Of a DNA stretch of 40,708 nt, positions 34,801-40,708 are shown in pieces; the first letter of the stretch is position 1, and every line of letters starts with the position of its first letter. A program made the translations under genes and the position numbers. The DNA is from Cyanocohniella sp. LLY (GTDB taxonomy: Bacteria; Cyanobacteriota; Cyanobacteriia; Cyanobacteriales; Nostocaceae): the NCBI GenBank assembly GCA_022241785.1, contig JAKOMP010000061.1, positions 1 through 40,708 of the forward strand, given 5' to 3'. A model generated the notes under the pieces. It was not told where the DNA came from and ran no database searches. It saw nothing but the letters and a program-made list of their open reading frames with translations.

Positions 34801-35632
34801 GTATCGGCTGTTCAAAATAAATTTGTTTGTAACCTTCTAACTCATCTAGAGAAATTTCTTCTTCTAGTTGGTTATTGGCTCGCAGTCGCTTCAGATGCTC
34901 CTTAGGTAGTTCGTGGACGTGGGGCAAAACTTGGTGAACTTCTCGCACATTTTGGGCAATAAACATACGCCATAACTTCAATTCGTTATAAGCATAACCG
35001 GTAGTATCTAAACTATCTAATTTCAAATTGCCATAGCGCTCACGTAGTCCTTCCTGATATCCTAGTAAATCAAAATCTGTAGGAATACCAGCAATTTGTT
35101 GCAGACTTTCTTGAACTTCTTCTAGATGTTTGGCATCGAGAATAGGGCGTAACTTATCTGACTCGCGAATAATTGCTTTAACTTTTTTCAGATAGCGTTT
35201 ACTTAATCTTTCCCACTCAAATGTATGGGGGAGACTAGGTAGATTCATCTCATACCAAGTCTTAGCTAATACTTGAGAATCTAAACATTGGCAATCTGGT
35301 TGAAAGGGACGACCTAAAATTTCTGTAAGCGCTTGATTATGAATAAATTGCTTTAAAGGCTGAGTATATTTTTGCAGTTCGGCTTCTTCTAAATCCGCAT
35401 CTTCTAATTCCTGCTGCATCAGTTGCAGAAATTCCTTCAAAGCTTTGCCGGCAGCAATTTCAATATCTTCTTTTTTGAGTTGCTGTAAAAAATGCTTGGG
35501 AATACTTTTTACTAAATCTTTAGCCCAGTCTTTGGCGATGTCTTTAGCTAAGTCCTCAAAAATCGGTTTAAAAATAAAACCGACAGCCTGAGTTACACCC
35601 CAAACAGCTAACCAATCTATCATCATACTCAT
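31898..35632 (-). CDS. NACHT NTPase with C-terminal HEAT-like repeat array
   Basis: The protein has 1244 residues. Residues 1-290 are an all-helical N-terminal region of unknown function, beginning with an amphipathic stretch rich in Lys and Asp (VFGVTQAVGF-like, then DLAKDIAKDWAKDLVKSIPK). The NACHT ATPase follows: Walker A GDPGSGKST (297-304, Lys303), Walker B ALVMFDGLDEVF (Asp381, Asp384, Glu385), sensor VILTSRVIGY, and the downstream helical block with ELAGNPLLLTMMA. From residue 780 on there are at least 12 HEAT-like repeats of 34 residues (VRQAAVQELARGFKDD consensus), ending with two diverged ones. This is the bacterial NLR-like layout: effector, STAND ATPase, ligand-sensing repeats. 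Several such bacterial proteins are anti-phage, whereas others are uncharacterised regulators. No nuclease, TIR or protease motif was seen in the N-terminus. ATG start. Confidence 0.9.
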   Translation of the reverse strand: MSMMIDWLAVWGVTQAVGFIFKPIFEDLAKDIAKDWAKDLVKSIPKHFLQQLKKEDIEIAAGKALKEFLQLMQQELEDADLEEAELQKYTQPLKQFIHNQALTEILGRPFQPDCQCLDSQVLAKTWYEMNLPSLPHTFEWERLSKRYLKKVKAIIRESDKLRPILDAKHLEEVQESLQQIAGIPTDFDLLGYQEGLRERYGNLKLDSLDTTGYAYNELKLWRMFIAQNVREVHQVLPHVHELPKEHLKRLRANNQLEEEISLDELEGYKQIYFEQPILSVLDIINDKQTYKYIVILGDPGSGKSTLLQFLALNWAETPLNNLTSQPIPLLIELRTYIRRWDNNECSNFLEFFHKCSGNVHHLNQLQLHEQLKSGNALVMFDGLDEVFEPGKREDVITDIHRFTNQYPHTRVILTSRVIGYKPQRLRDAEFRHFMLQDLDVAQIQDFIHRWHELTFHDEVDKFRKQERLQRAIDTSKAITELAGNPLLLTMMAILNRNQELPRDRATLYEQASRVLLHQWDVERALVEDSRLDPKTIDYKDKQAMLRQVAYHMQTSKKGLAGNIISVVYLEKILIRYLKNIEFENPTKVARVMINQLRTRNFMLCFLGTDYYAFVHRTFLEYFCAWEFVWQFKETQTLSIKELNKDVFGKHWRDETWHEVLRLITGMIEPRFVCEILDYLMSQNGESENFINLFLAAKCLAEVRNRLLVASTANKLLNQIKALTKYDLAYYYQPYLDEAETKLVQEIRTQAIASVAATWKDDSETILWLKQLATSDNNEYVRRAAVQELAKNFKDNRDILPWLKQCATANEDWTVRQVAVQELARVFKDDADIRLILKQLATVDDNEYVRQAAVQELARSFKDDSETLPWLKQHTTADAAGTVRQVAVQELARNFRDHGDILPWLKQCATSDEDWTVRQVAVQELARGFKDDFDTLPILKQSATTDENEYVRQAAVQELARGFKDDSETLSILQQSARFDKYSDVRQAAVQELARNFPEEPDTLPWLKKLAIADDDKYVRRAAVQELARGFQHDPDILSILQQRAIADQYSDVRRAAVQELARGFKDDADTLPILKQRATADDNEYVRRAALQELARGFKDNLDILSILKKHATSDKYSDVRQAAIQELARGFKDDPETLTILKKRATVDKSSVVRQAAVQELARGFKDDPGIFEVFYNCAMSDSFEREYNFQDNPRQIALAAITEQYREYPQTLTLLRDRAENDPDEQVREFAQKKLADFQGLE
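32066..33295 (-). repeat. 102-bp coding repeat array (12 HEAT-like units)
   Basis: Eleven 34-codon units and one 36-codon unit run head to tail inside the NACHT gene (residues 780-1189). Units share a core close to GCTAATTCTTGCACAGC on the plus strand, and identity is high even at DNA level. The variable part of each unit is the inter-helix loop (EDWT, NEY, YSD types). Confidence 0.9.
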
Positions 35633-35735
35633 ATTTGCCCAGTTTCAGACTTCGAGTATATACATCAGTTTGGGGAATGGCTACAGATTTCAGGATATTT
35701 GCAGTTTTGGGGACTAGTAGCACTTGCCTTGGAAG

Positions 35736-36263
35736 TCAAATCTCCTGCACTTTTGAACTAGCTTTTGGTGGCAAAATATAAATTACTCCAGATATGATCG
35801 TCAGGGTAACAGCAAACCAAAAAGCAATGATAGAGGGAGTTTGCCATACTTCAGGTAATGGTGCGATTAAAAGAGCGATCGCAATTATCTGACTCACAGT
35901 TTTGAGTTTACCCCAAATATTCGCCCCGGTAATCGTCGTTTGATTGACTCGCCATCCGGCGATCGCTAGTTCCCGCGCTAAAATGACAAACACGCCCCAA
36001 GCAGGAATCTTTCCTAATTCCACTAACACCAATAATGGCGCCAGCACCAGCAATTTATCTACTAAAGGATCGAGAAATTTACCTAAATCAGTAATTTGGT
36101 TGAGTTTCCGCGCTAAATAGCCATCTAACCAATCAGTTAAGGCTGCGACTAAAAATATTGTTAAACATACCCATCTAGCTTGGGATGAGGGATTATATAA
36201 ACCGTAAAGTAAAAATGGAATTGCCAAAAGTCGAGAAAAGGTAATCCAGTTAGGTATATTCAT
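35736..36263 (-). CDS. pgsA: CDP-diacylglycerol-glycerol-3-phosphate 3-phosphatidyltransferase
   Basis: The 175-residue enzyme is counted from the ATG at 36263. The frame opens at 36299, but that would overlap the upstream Uma2 gene, and the family N-terminus is MNIPNWITFSRLLAIPFLL. It makes phosphatidylglycerol phosphate, precursor of the only phospholipid of thylakoids. The CDP-alcohol phosphotransferase signature is intact: DGYLARKLNQITDLGKFLDP with its Asp residues (D-G-x2-A-R-x8-G-x3-D-x3-D). About five membrane helices cover the rest. It lies about 20 bp after the Uma2 gene on the same strand and may be cotranscribed with it. Confidence 0.92.
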   Translation of the reverse strand: MNIPNWITFSRLLAIPFLLYGLYNPSSQARWVCLTIFLVAALTDWLDGYLARKLNQITDLGKFLDPLVDKLLVLAPLLVLVELGKIPAWGVFVILARELAIAGWRVNQTTITGANIWGKLKTVSQIIAIALLIAPLPEVWQTPSIIAFWFAVTLTIISGVIYILPPKASSKVQEI

Positions 36264-36283
36264 AAGTTTGGTATGGCGGTTGT

Positions 36284-36847
36284 CTATAACTTCAACCAAC
36301 CAAATAACTGTCCTAATGTCAACTGTAAATCACCAACTAATTCTGGGACTGGTAATATATCTTGTTCATCTTCTAAAAATATTGGTTGTTGGTTATGTGG
36401 ATAAACTAAAACGTTATATTCTTCTGGGTTAATTAACCAACCTAAACTAGTACCATGATTTAAACAATGTAAGATATTTCTAGTAACTTTAGTTATACTT
36501 TGTTCAGGCGAAAGAATTTCAATTGTCCACTCTGGATATGTATTAAAAACATTGGCAATATTTCCTTTTTCGTCTACAGGGATTCTTTGCCAAGCAAATA
36601 CTGCCACATCAGGCACAATGGAACGCCCACCAAATGTGCAGCGTAACTCTGGTAAAGCCAACGCTATTTTTTTTGGTTCTACTACATTATTAATAGCATT
36701 AGCTGATTGAATTTGTAATCTACTATGTTTACCTTGGGGCATAGGTTTTTGAATAATTTCACCGTTAATATATTCACTAGCGGGTTTTGTTTCTGGTAAT
36801 TGTAAAAATTCCTCTAAAGTTATCTGACGAGTAGGTGTTTTAATCAT
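36284..36847 (-). CDS. Uma2-family (DUF820) putative restriction-fold endonuclease
   Basis: The protein has 187 residues. The opening ITLEEFLQLPETKPASEYIN, then GEIIQKPMPQGKHSRLQ, and the SIVPDVAVF strand with the later WTIEILSPEQS carry the PD-(D/E)xK fold acids typical of Uma2. These proteins are multiplied in cyanobacterial genomes, usually without known targets. It may be an orphan nuclease or a retired mobile gene; no partner methylase is nearby. ATG start. Confidence 0.9.
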   Translation of the reverse strand: MIKTPTRQITLEEFLQLPETKPASEYINGEIIQKPMPQGKHSRLQIQSANAINNVVEPKKIALALPELRCTFGGRSIVPDVAVFAWQRIPVDEKGNIANVFNTYPEWTIEILSPEQSITKVTRNILHCLNHGTSLGWLINPEEYNVLVYPHNQQPIFLEDEQDILPVPELVGDLQLTLGQLFGWLKL

Positions 36848-37002
36848 AATATTTTTCCTGCTCCTATTAACTACAAGTCTAGCCCAAATTAACGGGTTTA
36901 ATTTTCAGCAACTATCTGGATAGACAACAAAATCTCTACAAGTTAAGTTTTTAGTGTCCTTGCATGGCATGATCTGTATTTTGAGATTATCTAAACAATA
37001 CT

Positions 37003-38412
37003 ATGGCTGACAATACAGATTTTCGTATAGAACGTGATTCGATGGGCGATCGCCAGATTCCCAGTAGCGCTTATTACGGTATCCAAACTCTACGAGCAAT
37101 TGAAAACTTCCCCATTAGTGGAATTAAGCCTTTACATACTTACGTAGATGCTTGTCTCATCATTAAAAAAGCTACAGCCATTGTCAACGGGGAATTAGGT
37201 TGTATTCCCGAAGATATCAGTCAAGCAATTGTCCAAGCAGCTGATGAAATCCTCACCGGCAAGTTACGTGATCAATTTGTGGTAGATGTTTATCAAGCCG
37301 GGGCTGGTACTTCCCACCACATGAATGTGAATGAAGTCTTGGCAAATCGCGCTTTAGAAATTCTCGGCGACGAAAAAGGCAATTACAAACGCGTTAGTCC
37401 TAATGACCATGTGAACTACGGGCAGTCTACCAATGATGTCATTCCGACAGCAATCCGCATTGGTGGTTTATTGGCACTTAGCCACACATTACACCCAGCT
37501 TTAGAAAAGGCGATCGCATCTCTAGAAAGCAAAGCTGTAGAATTTCAAGATATCGTCAAATCTGGTAGAACCCACTTACAAGACGCTGTACCTGTGCGGT
37601 TAGGTGAAAATTTCCGGGCTTGGGCGCAGATATTATCAGACCATCAAAACCGCATTTATACCGCCTCTGGAGACTTAATGGTGTTGGGTTTGGGTGGTAG
37701 TGCGGCTGGTACTGGGATGAATACTCATCCCCAATATCGCGCCCGTGTGGTGGAAGTGATTTCTCAATTGATGGAATCACCCCTAGAACCGGCATCTCAT
37801 TTAATGGCTGCAATGCAGAGTATGGCACCTTTTGTGAATGTTTCTGGGTCTTTACGCAACTTAGCCCAGGATTTAGCGAAAATTTCCCACGATTTGCGGT
37901 TAATGGACTCAGGCCCCAAAACCGGGTTTAAAGAAATTCAACTACCACCAGTACAACCAGGTTCTTCGATTATGCCGGGTAAATATAACCCAGTCATGGC
38001 AGAGATGACATCAATGGTGTGTTTTCAGGTCATGGGTTACGACAATGCGATCGCTTTAGCCGCTCAAGCCGGACAATTAGAATTAAATGTGATGATGCCG
38101 CTAATTGCTTATGACCTGATTCACAGTATTGAAATTCTCGGTAATACCATCGCCGCCCTCACCGAACGCTGCATTCAAGGCATTACGGCTAACAAGGAAC
38201 GTTGTTTAGCATACGCTGAAGGTAGTTTAGCTTTAGTCACTGCATTGAATACTCATATCGGTTATTTGAATGCGGCGGTTGTAGCTAAAGAATCTTTGGA
38301 AACTGGTAAATCACTACGGCAAATTGTTTTAGAAAAAGGGCTAATGAGTGAGGCGGAATTAGCCACGGTGTTAAATTTAGAACAGATGAGTACTATTGTT
38401 ACTCTGATGTAA
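37003..38412 (+). CDS. aspA: Aspartate ammonia-lyase
   Basis: This 469-residue member of the fumarase/aspartase superfamily releases ammonia from L-aspartate to give fumarate. The N-terminal RIERDSMGDRQIPSSAYYGI with TLRAIENFPISG points to aspartase rather than fumarase. Further marks are AGTSHHMNVNEVLANRA, the SGRTHLQDAVPVRLGE block, and the catalytic flexible loop PGSSIMPGKYNPVMAEM with Ser321-Ser322. The loop reads GKYNPV where GKVNPV is usual, a mild substitution. In diazotrophic filaments it could draw on aspartate released from cyanophycin, which is inference. ATG start; no linked genes on its strand until 38610. Confidence 0.94.
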   Translation: MADNTDFRIERDSMGDRQIPSSAYYGIQTLRAIENFPISGIKPLHTYVDACLIIKKATAIVNGELGCIPEDISQAIVQAADEILTGKLRDQFVVDVYQAGAGTSHHMNVNEVLANRALEILGDEKGNYKRVSPNDHVNYGQSTNDVIPTAIRIGGLLALSHTLHPALEKAIASLESKAVEFQDIVKSGRTHLQDAVPVRLGENFRAWAQILSDHQNRIYTASGDLMVLGLGGSAAGTGMNTHPQYRARVVEVISQLMESPLEPASHLMAAMQSMAPFVNVSGSLRNLAQDLAKISHDLRLMDSGPKTGFKEIQLPPVQPGSSIMPGKYNPVMAEMTSMVCFQVMGYDNAIALAAQAGQLELNVMMPLIAYDLIHSIEILGNTIAALTERCIQGITANKERCLAYAEGSLALVTALNTHIGYLNAAVVAKESLETGKSLRQIVLEKGLMSEAELATVLNLEQMSTIVTLM

Positions 38413-38529
38413 TTCTGACTTCTAGCAGGAGACAGGGAAAGAGGAACAGCCTTGAAAACTTTTTGTGCCTGTTTTGTCTAATATAATCTTGAATTTTACT
38501 GCCATAAATTCCGGATTTTGAAACACATA

Positions 38530-38574
38530 AACCCCAGCCAATATTTTACTAAATTAATGATATTGGTTTGGGGT
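38530..38574. terminator. Long imperfect hairpin behind aspA
   Basis: ACCCCAGCCAATAT (38531-38544) is nearly complementary to ATATTGGTTTGGGGT (38560-38574), with one G/TT mismatch, around a 15-base AT loop. It may end aspA transcription. It lies before the ATG at 38610, which argues against a longer start for the next gene. Confidence 0.5.
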
Positions 38575-38609
38575 GGTGTCTGAGTAAAAGCTATTGGAAA
38601 ATACAGACC

Positions 38610-38882
38610 ATGACAATCAATTTGCTTCTGAAATTGTCAAACTTGCCTAATAGTCTTCCGTTAGATGGTGCTGTCCGTATCGAATTAGTAGAAGGAGTGC
38701 CGATATTTCGCGCATCAAGCTTAGTCCAAGGACGAATTGAAGTTTTATTAATTAAACAAAAAGAATCAGGTCTAACTTCAGAAGAAGAAACAGAATTAGA
38801 TGAATATGAAGAATTAGACGATTATCTGAGTTTGGTGAATCGAATAATTAGAAATACATCATTAATACAAAATGAAAGCTAA
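38610..38882 (+). CDS. Small acidic protein paired with an HNH nuclease
   Basis: The protein is 90 residues from the ATG at 38610; an upstream start at 38568 would fall in the hairpin. The middle has VRIELVEGVPIFRASSLVQG, and then a strongly acidic stretch (SEEETELDEYEELDDYL) before a basic end. It has no enzyme motif. I recall similar proteins directly before HNH endonuclease genes in many cyanobacteria, so the pair is probably functional, with the acidic protein perhaps a DNA mimic or inhibitor; that function is a guess. The nuclease frame follows 18 bp later. Confidence 0.8.
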   Translation: MTINLLLKLSNLPNSLPLDGAVRIELVEGVPIFRASSLVQGRIEVLLIKQKESGLTSEEETELDEYEELDDYLSLVNRIIRNTSLIQNES

Positions 38883-38900
38883 TTATAGGAAATAAAAAAA

Positions 38901-39347
38901 TTGTTTGCAAATCGTTATATTAGTGAAGCTACTCAAATCCAAGTTAGGCAAAGAGCCAAGTTTCTGTGTGAATATTGTCATGCCTCAGAACAATGGCAGT
39001 ATGTCTCCTTCACTGTGGATCATGTAATTCCTATTTCGAAAGGTGGTGCTAACTTTATTGATAATTTAGCTTTAGCTTGTTTTCACGGCAATCGCCAAAA
39101 ATCCGATAAAATTAAGTCATTTGATGAACAGACATTATCAGAAGTATTTTTATTTCATCCGCGTAATGATAGCTGGCAAGAACATTTTTTTTGGACAAAA
39201 GATACACTTTCTATCATTGGTTTGACCGCAACAGGACGCGCCACAGTCACAGCATTAAGATTTAATCGAGCGAGAATTATTAATATCCGTGCTGCTGATC
39301 AAGAAATTGGACGTCATCCACCTCCAGATGAACCAATTCAAAGTTAA
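38901..39347 (+). CDS. HNH endonuclease
   Basis: This is a 148-residue HNH nuclease. The finger CEYCHASEQWQYVSFTVDH gives the first CxxC plus the catalytic His, then VIPISKGGANFIDNLALACF and HGNRQKSDK. The zinc-binding second pair is normally CxxCN, and here it reads CFHGN, so one Cys is replaced by Gly. It may be partly inactive, or zinc may be held differently. The start is TTG at 38901 behind AGGA; an in-frame stop at 38886 excludes an upstream start. It forms a two-gene unit with the acidic protein. Confidence 0.9.
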   Translation: MFANRYISEATQIQVRQRAKFLCEYCHASEQWQYVSFTVDHVIPISKGGANFIDNLALACFHGNRQKSDKIKSFDEQTLSEVFLFHPRNDSWQEHFFWTKDTLSIIGLTATGRATVTALRFNRARIINIRAADQEIGRHPPPDEPIQS

Positions 39348-39440
39348 AGTTACATATCATCCTGCATCTTGCCAAAACACTATTTGATTTAGATTATGAT
39401 AAATTTGGGCAAAATTATAGCAAAACTTTATTAATTATCC

Positions 39441-40430
39441 ATGCAGACTCAAAAACCATCTGTCAGTCTCATCAGGGCTACTTCCTACGAACGGGAGGCA
39501 TTACGGGAATCTTTAGTCACCCTGCTGGAACCTTTGGGGGGAATAACTGCCTTTGTCAAACCAGGCGATCGCGTTTTACTCAAACCCAATCTCCTCACAG
39601 GGGCGCGTCCGACTAAAGAATGTACAACCCGCCCAGAACTGGTTTACGAAGTCGCCCGTATGATAATAGAAGTTGGTGGTAAGCCATTTTTGGGTGATAG
39701 TCCGGCTTTCGGTAGTGCCAGAGGAGTAGCAGAAGCTAATGGCTATCTGCCACTGTTACAAGAACTGAATATTCCCATCATTGAGTTTCACGGTAAACGT
39801 TACCAAACCGTTAACGAAGATTTTAATCACCTGCGACTATGTAAAGAAGCAATGGAAGCAGATGTAGTCATTAATTTACCCAAAGTCAAATCACATGTGC
39901 AGTTGACTTTAACACTAGGGGTAAAAAATTTATTTGGTTGCGTCCCTGGTAAAATGAAAGCTTGGTGGCACATGGAAGCGGGTAAAGATGCCAATCGATT
40001 TGGGGAAATGTTAGTAGAAACTGCTAGGGCCATCAATCCCAATTTAACTATATTAGATGGCATCATCGGTCATGAAGGTAATGGACCTAGTGGTGGCGAA
40101 CCTCGTGACTTAGGAATTTTGGCAGCAGCAGCCAATGTATTTGCCCTAGATAGAGCAATGGTAGAAGTTTTAAATGTCTTACCTGAATTAGTGCCTACAG
40201 TTGCAGCGTCTCAAAGATTAGGCCTTTGTCCCGAACTGACTGCAATTGAGTTTCCTAACTTACATCCAGATTTACTCAAAACCGAAGATTGGCAACTACC
40301 AGATAAGTTAGTACCAATAGACTTTGCCATGCCGCGCGTAATTAAGTCTACATTTAAACATCTTTATATTAAGTTCCTCAAGGAACCAATGAAGGTTTAT
40401 GGAAAGGGAGCATCTCATTTTTTGAAGTAG
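39441..40430 (+). CDS. DUF362 domain-containing protein
   Basis: The 329-residue protein opens with RATSYEREALRESLVTLLEP and contains the DUF362 blocks GDRVLLKPNLLTGARPTKEC, INLPKVKSHVQLTLTLGVKN and DGIIGHEGNGPSGGEPRDLG. No ferredoxin-type Cys cluster is attached, although other family members have one. The role is unknown. It ends one base before the convergent stop of the transposase fragment, so the IS may have landed at or inside its 3' end; the last residues (KVYGKGASHFLK) are plausible as native. ATG start. Confidence 0.85.
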   Translation: MQTQKPSVSLIRATSYEREALRESLVTLLEPLGGITAFVKPGDRVLLKPNLLTGARPTKECTTRPELVYEVARMIIEVGGKPFLGDSPAFGSARGVAEANGYLPLLQELNIPIIEFHGKRYQTVNEDFNHLRLCKEAMEADVVINLPKVKSHVQLTLTLGVKNLFGCVPGKMKAWWHMEAGKDANRFGEMLVETARAINPNLTILDGIIGHEGNGPSGGEPRDLGILAAAANVFALDRAMVEVLNVLPELVPTVAASQRLGLCPELTAIEFPNLHPDLLKTEDWQLPDKLVPIDFAMPRVIKSTFKHLYIKFLKEPMKVYGKGASHFLK

Positions 40431-40431
40431 C

Positions 40432-40708
40432 TCAAACCGATAATAATCCATTGAGGTAGGCACAACGATGAGCAAGGACTTGAGGCACATTTTCGCGCTT
40501 CCATTGCGCTCCAGAAATCTTAGTTCGACGGTCAACTTGTTTAACGGCAGATTCAACCGACCCAGAACCAATTGAACAAATTTCCTCAGCTTGATGGTAT
40601 TCGTAATTGATAATGCGCTGGCGATGTTTATCGAGATAATGACAAAAGTTTTGTGCTTGTTTACCTTTACAATCAGTAAATAAGCCTTTAGCTGCCTCTA
40701 CTTGACCT
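40432..40708 (-). CDS. ISKra4-type transposase, C-terminal fragment (window edge)
   Basis: The frame is open from the right edge to TGA at 40432-40434 and gives 91 residues. They include the block EEICSIGSGSVESAVKQVDR and RTKISGAQWKRENVPQVLA, then HRCAYLNGLLSV. This is the conserved C-terminal domain of ISKra4-like transposases abundant in cyanobacteria. Upstream parts are outside the window. It is convergent with the DUF362 gene, with a single base between the stops. Confidence 0.85.
   Translation of the reverse strand, partial: GQVEAAKGLFTDCKGKQAQNFCHYLDKHRQRIINYEYHQAEEICSIGSGSVESAVKQVDRRTKISGAQWKRENVPQVLAHRCAYLNGLLSV

Noticed and set aside
37003-38412. Fumarase (fumC) instead of aspartase
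   Set aside because: The N-terminal DSMGDRQIPSSAYYGIQTLR and NFPISG segments are aspartase-like; class II fumarases have a different TERDTMG...WGAQTQRS start.
1-40708. Prophage or integrative element spanning the window
   Set aside because: No integrase, phage structural genes, attachment repeats or tRNA junction; most genes are normal cyanobacterial core or signalling genes.

Overview
The window is chromosomal DNA from a filamentous, heterocyst-forming cyanobacterium of the Nostoc/Anabaena type. The main evidence is a complete fraC-fraD-fraE operon (filament integrity and septal junctions), an NblS-type sensor kinase, very large multi-domain signalling proteins, many GCGATCGC (HIP1) sites, and the short tandem GGGAGTAGGG-like and REP-like repeats that litter Nostocales genomes. 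It is not phage or plasmid DNA. Both edges lie inside insertion sequences: an ISL3-family transposase tail on the left and an ISKra4-type transposase tail on the right.

Left part (1-9064): The IS end sits in the 3' end of a Kef/CPA2-type cation:proton antiporter gene. That gene is also frameshifted by a 4-bp tandem duplication. It lies downstream of a universal stress protein gene, and both follow a recognisable cyclic-di-AMP (ydaO/yuaA) riboswitch. Next come a VOC-fold protein, purN, a divergent lone sugar-ABC permease and a 1115-residue PAS/GAF hybrid histidine kinase.

Centre (9572-24732): A pentapeptide-repeat protein converges on fraCDE. After these come a tandem-domain CobO-like protein, two small single-span membrane proteins (38 and 46 aa, both below usual gene-calling size), an SLH-domain protein, a PlsY-like/rifampin-phosphotransferase-like fusion, a nucleotide-sugar epimerase, purD, nblS and a zinc-ribbon membrane protein. 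PurD and PurN catalyse consecutive steps of purine synthesis but lie about 16 kb apart.

Right part (25034-40708): A secreted or anchored SnoaL-like protein is followed by two giant genes on the minus strand: a 1806-aa Ser/Thr kinase-ATPase-GAF-histidine kinase, and a 1244-aa NACHT ATPase carrying at least 12 nearly identical 34-residue HEAT-like repeats. The NACHT gene is the best candidate here for an undescribed sensing or defence system. Housekeeping and accessory genes follow: pgsA, a Uma2 nuclease-fold protein, aspA, a small acidic protein paired with an HNH nuclease, and a DUF362 protein.

Intergenic DNA is rich in repeats. One dispersed element of more than 100 bp occurs twice, in opposite orientation, at 5533-5737 and 21944-22073. 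In each case it lies just behind the stop codon of a gene, and once it supplies that gene's last codons. All calls come from reading the sequence; no database search was run.
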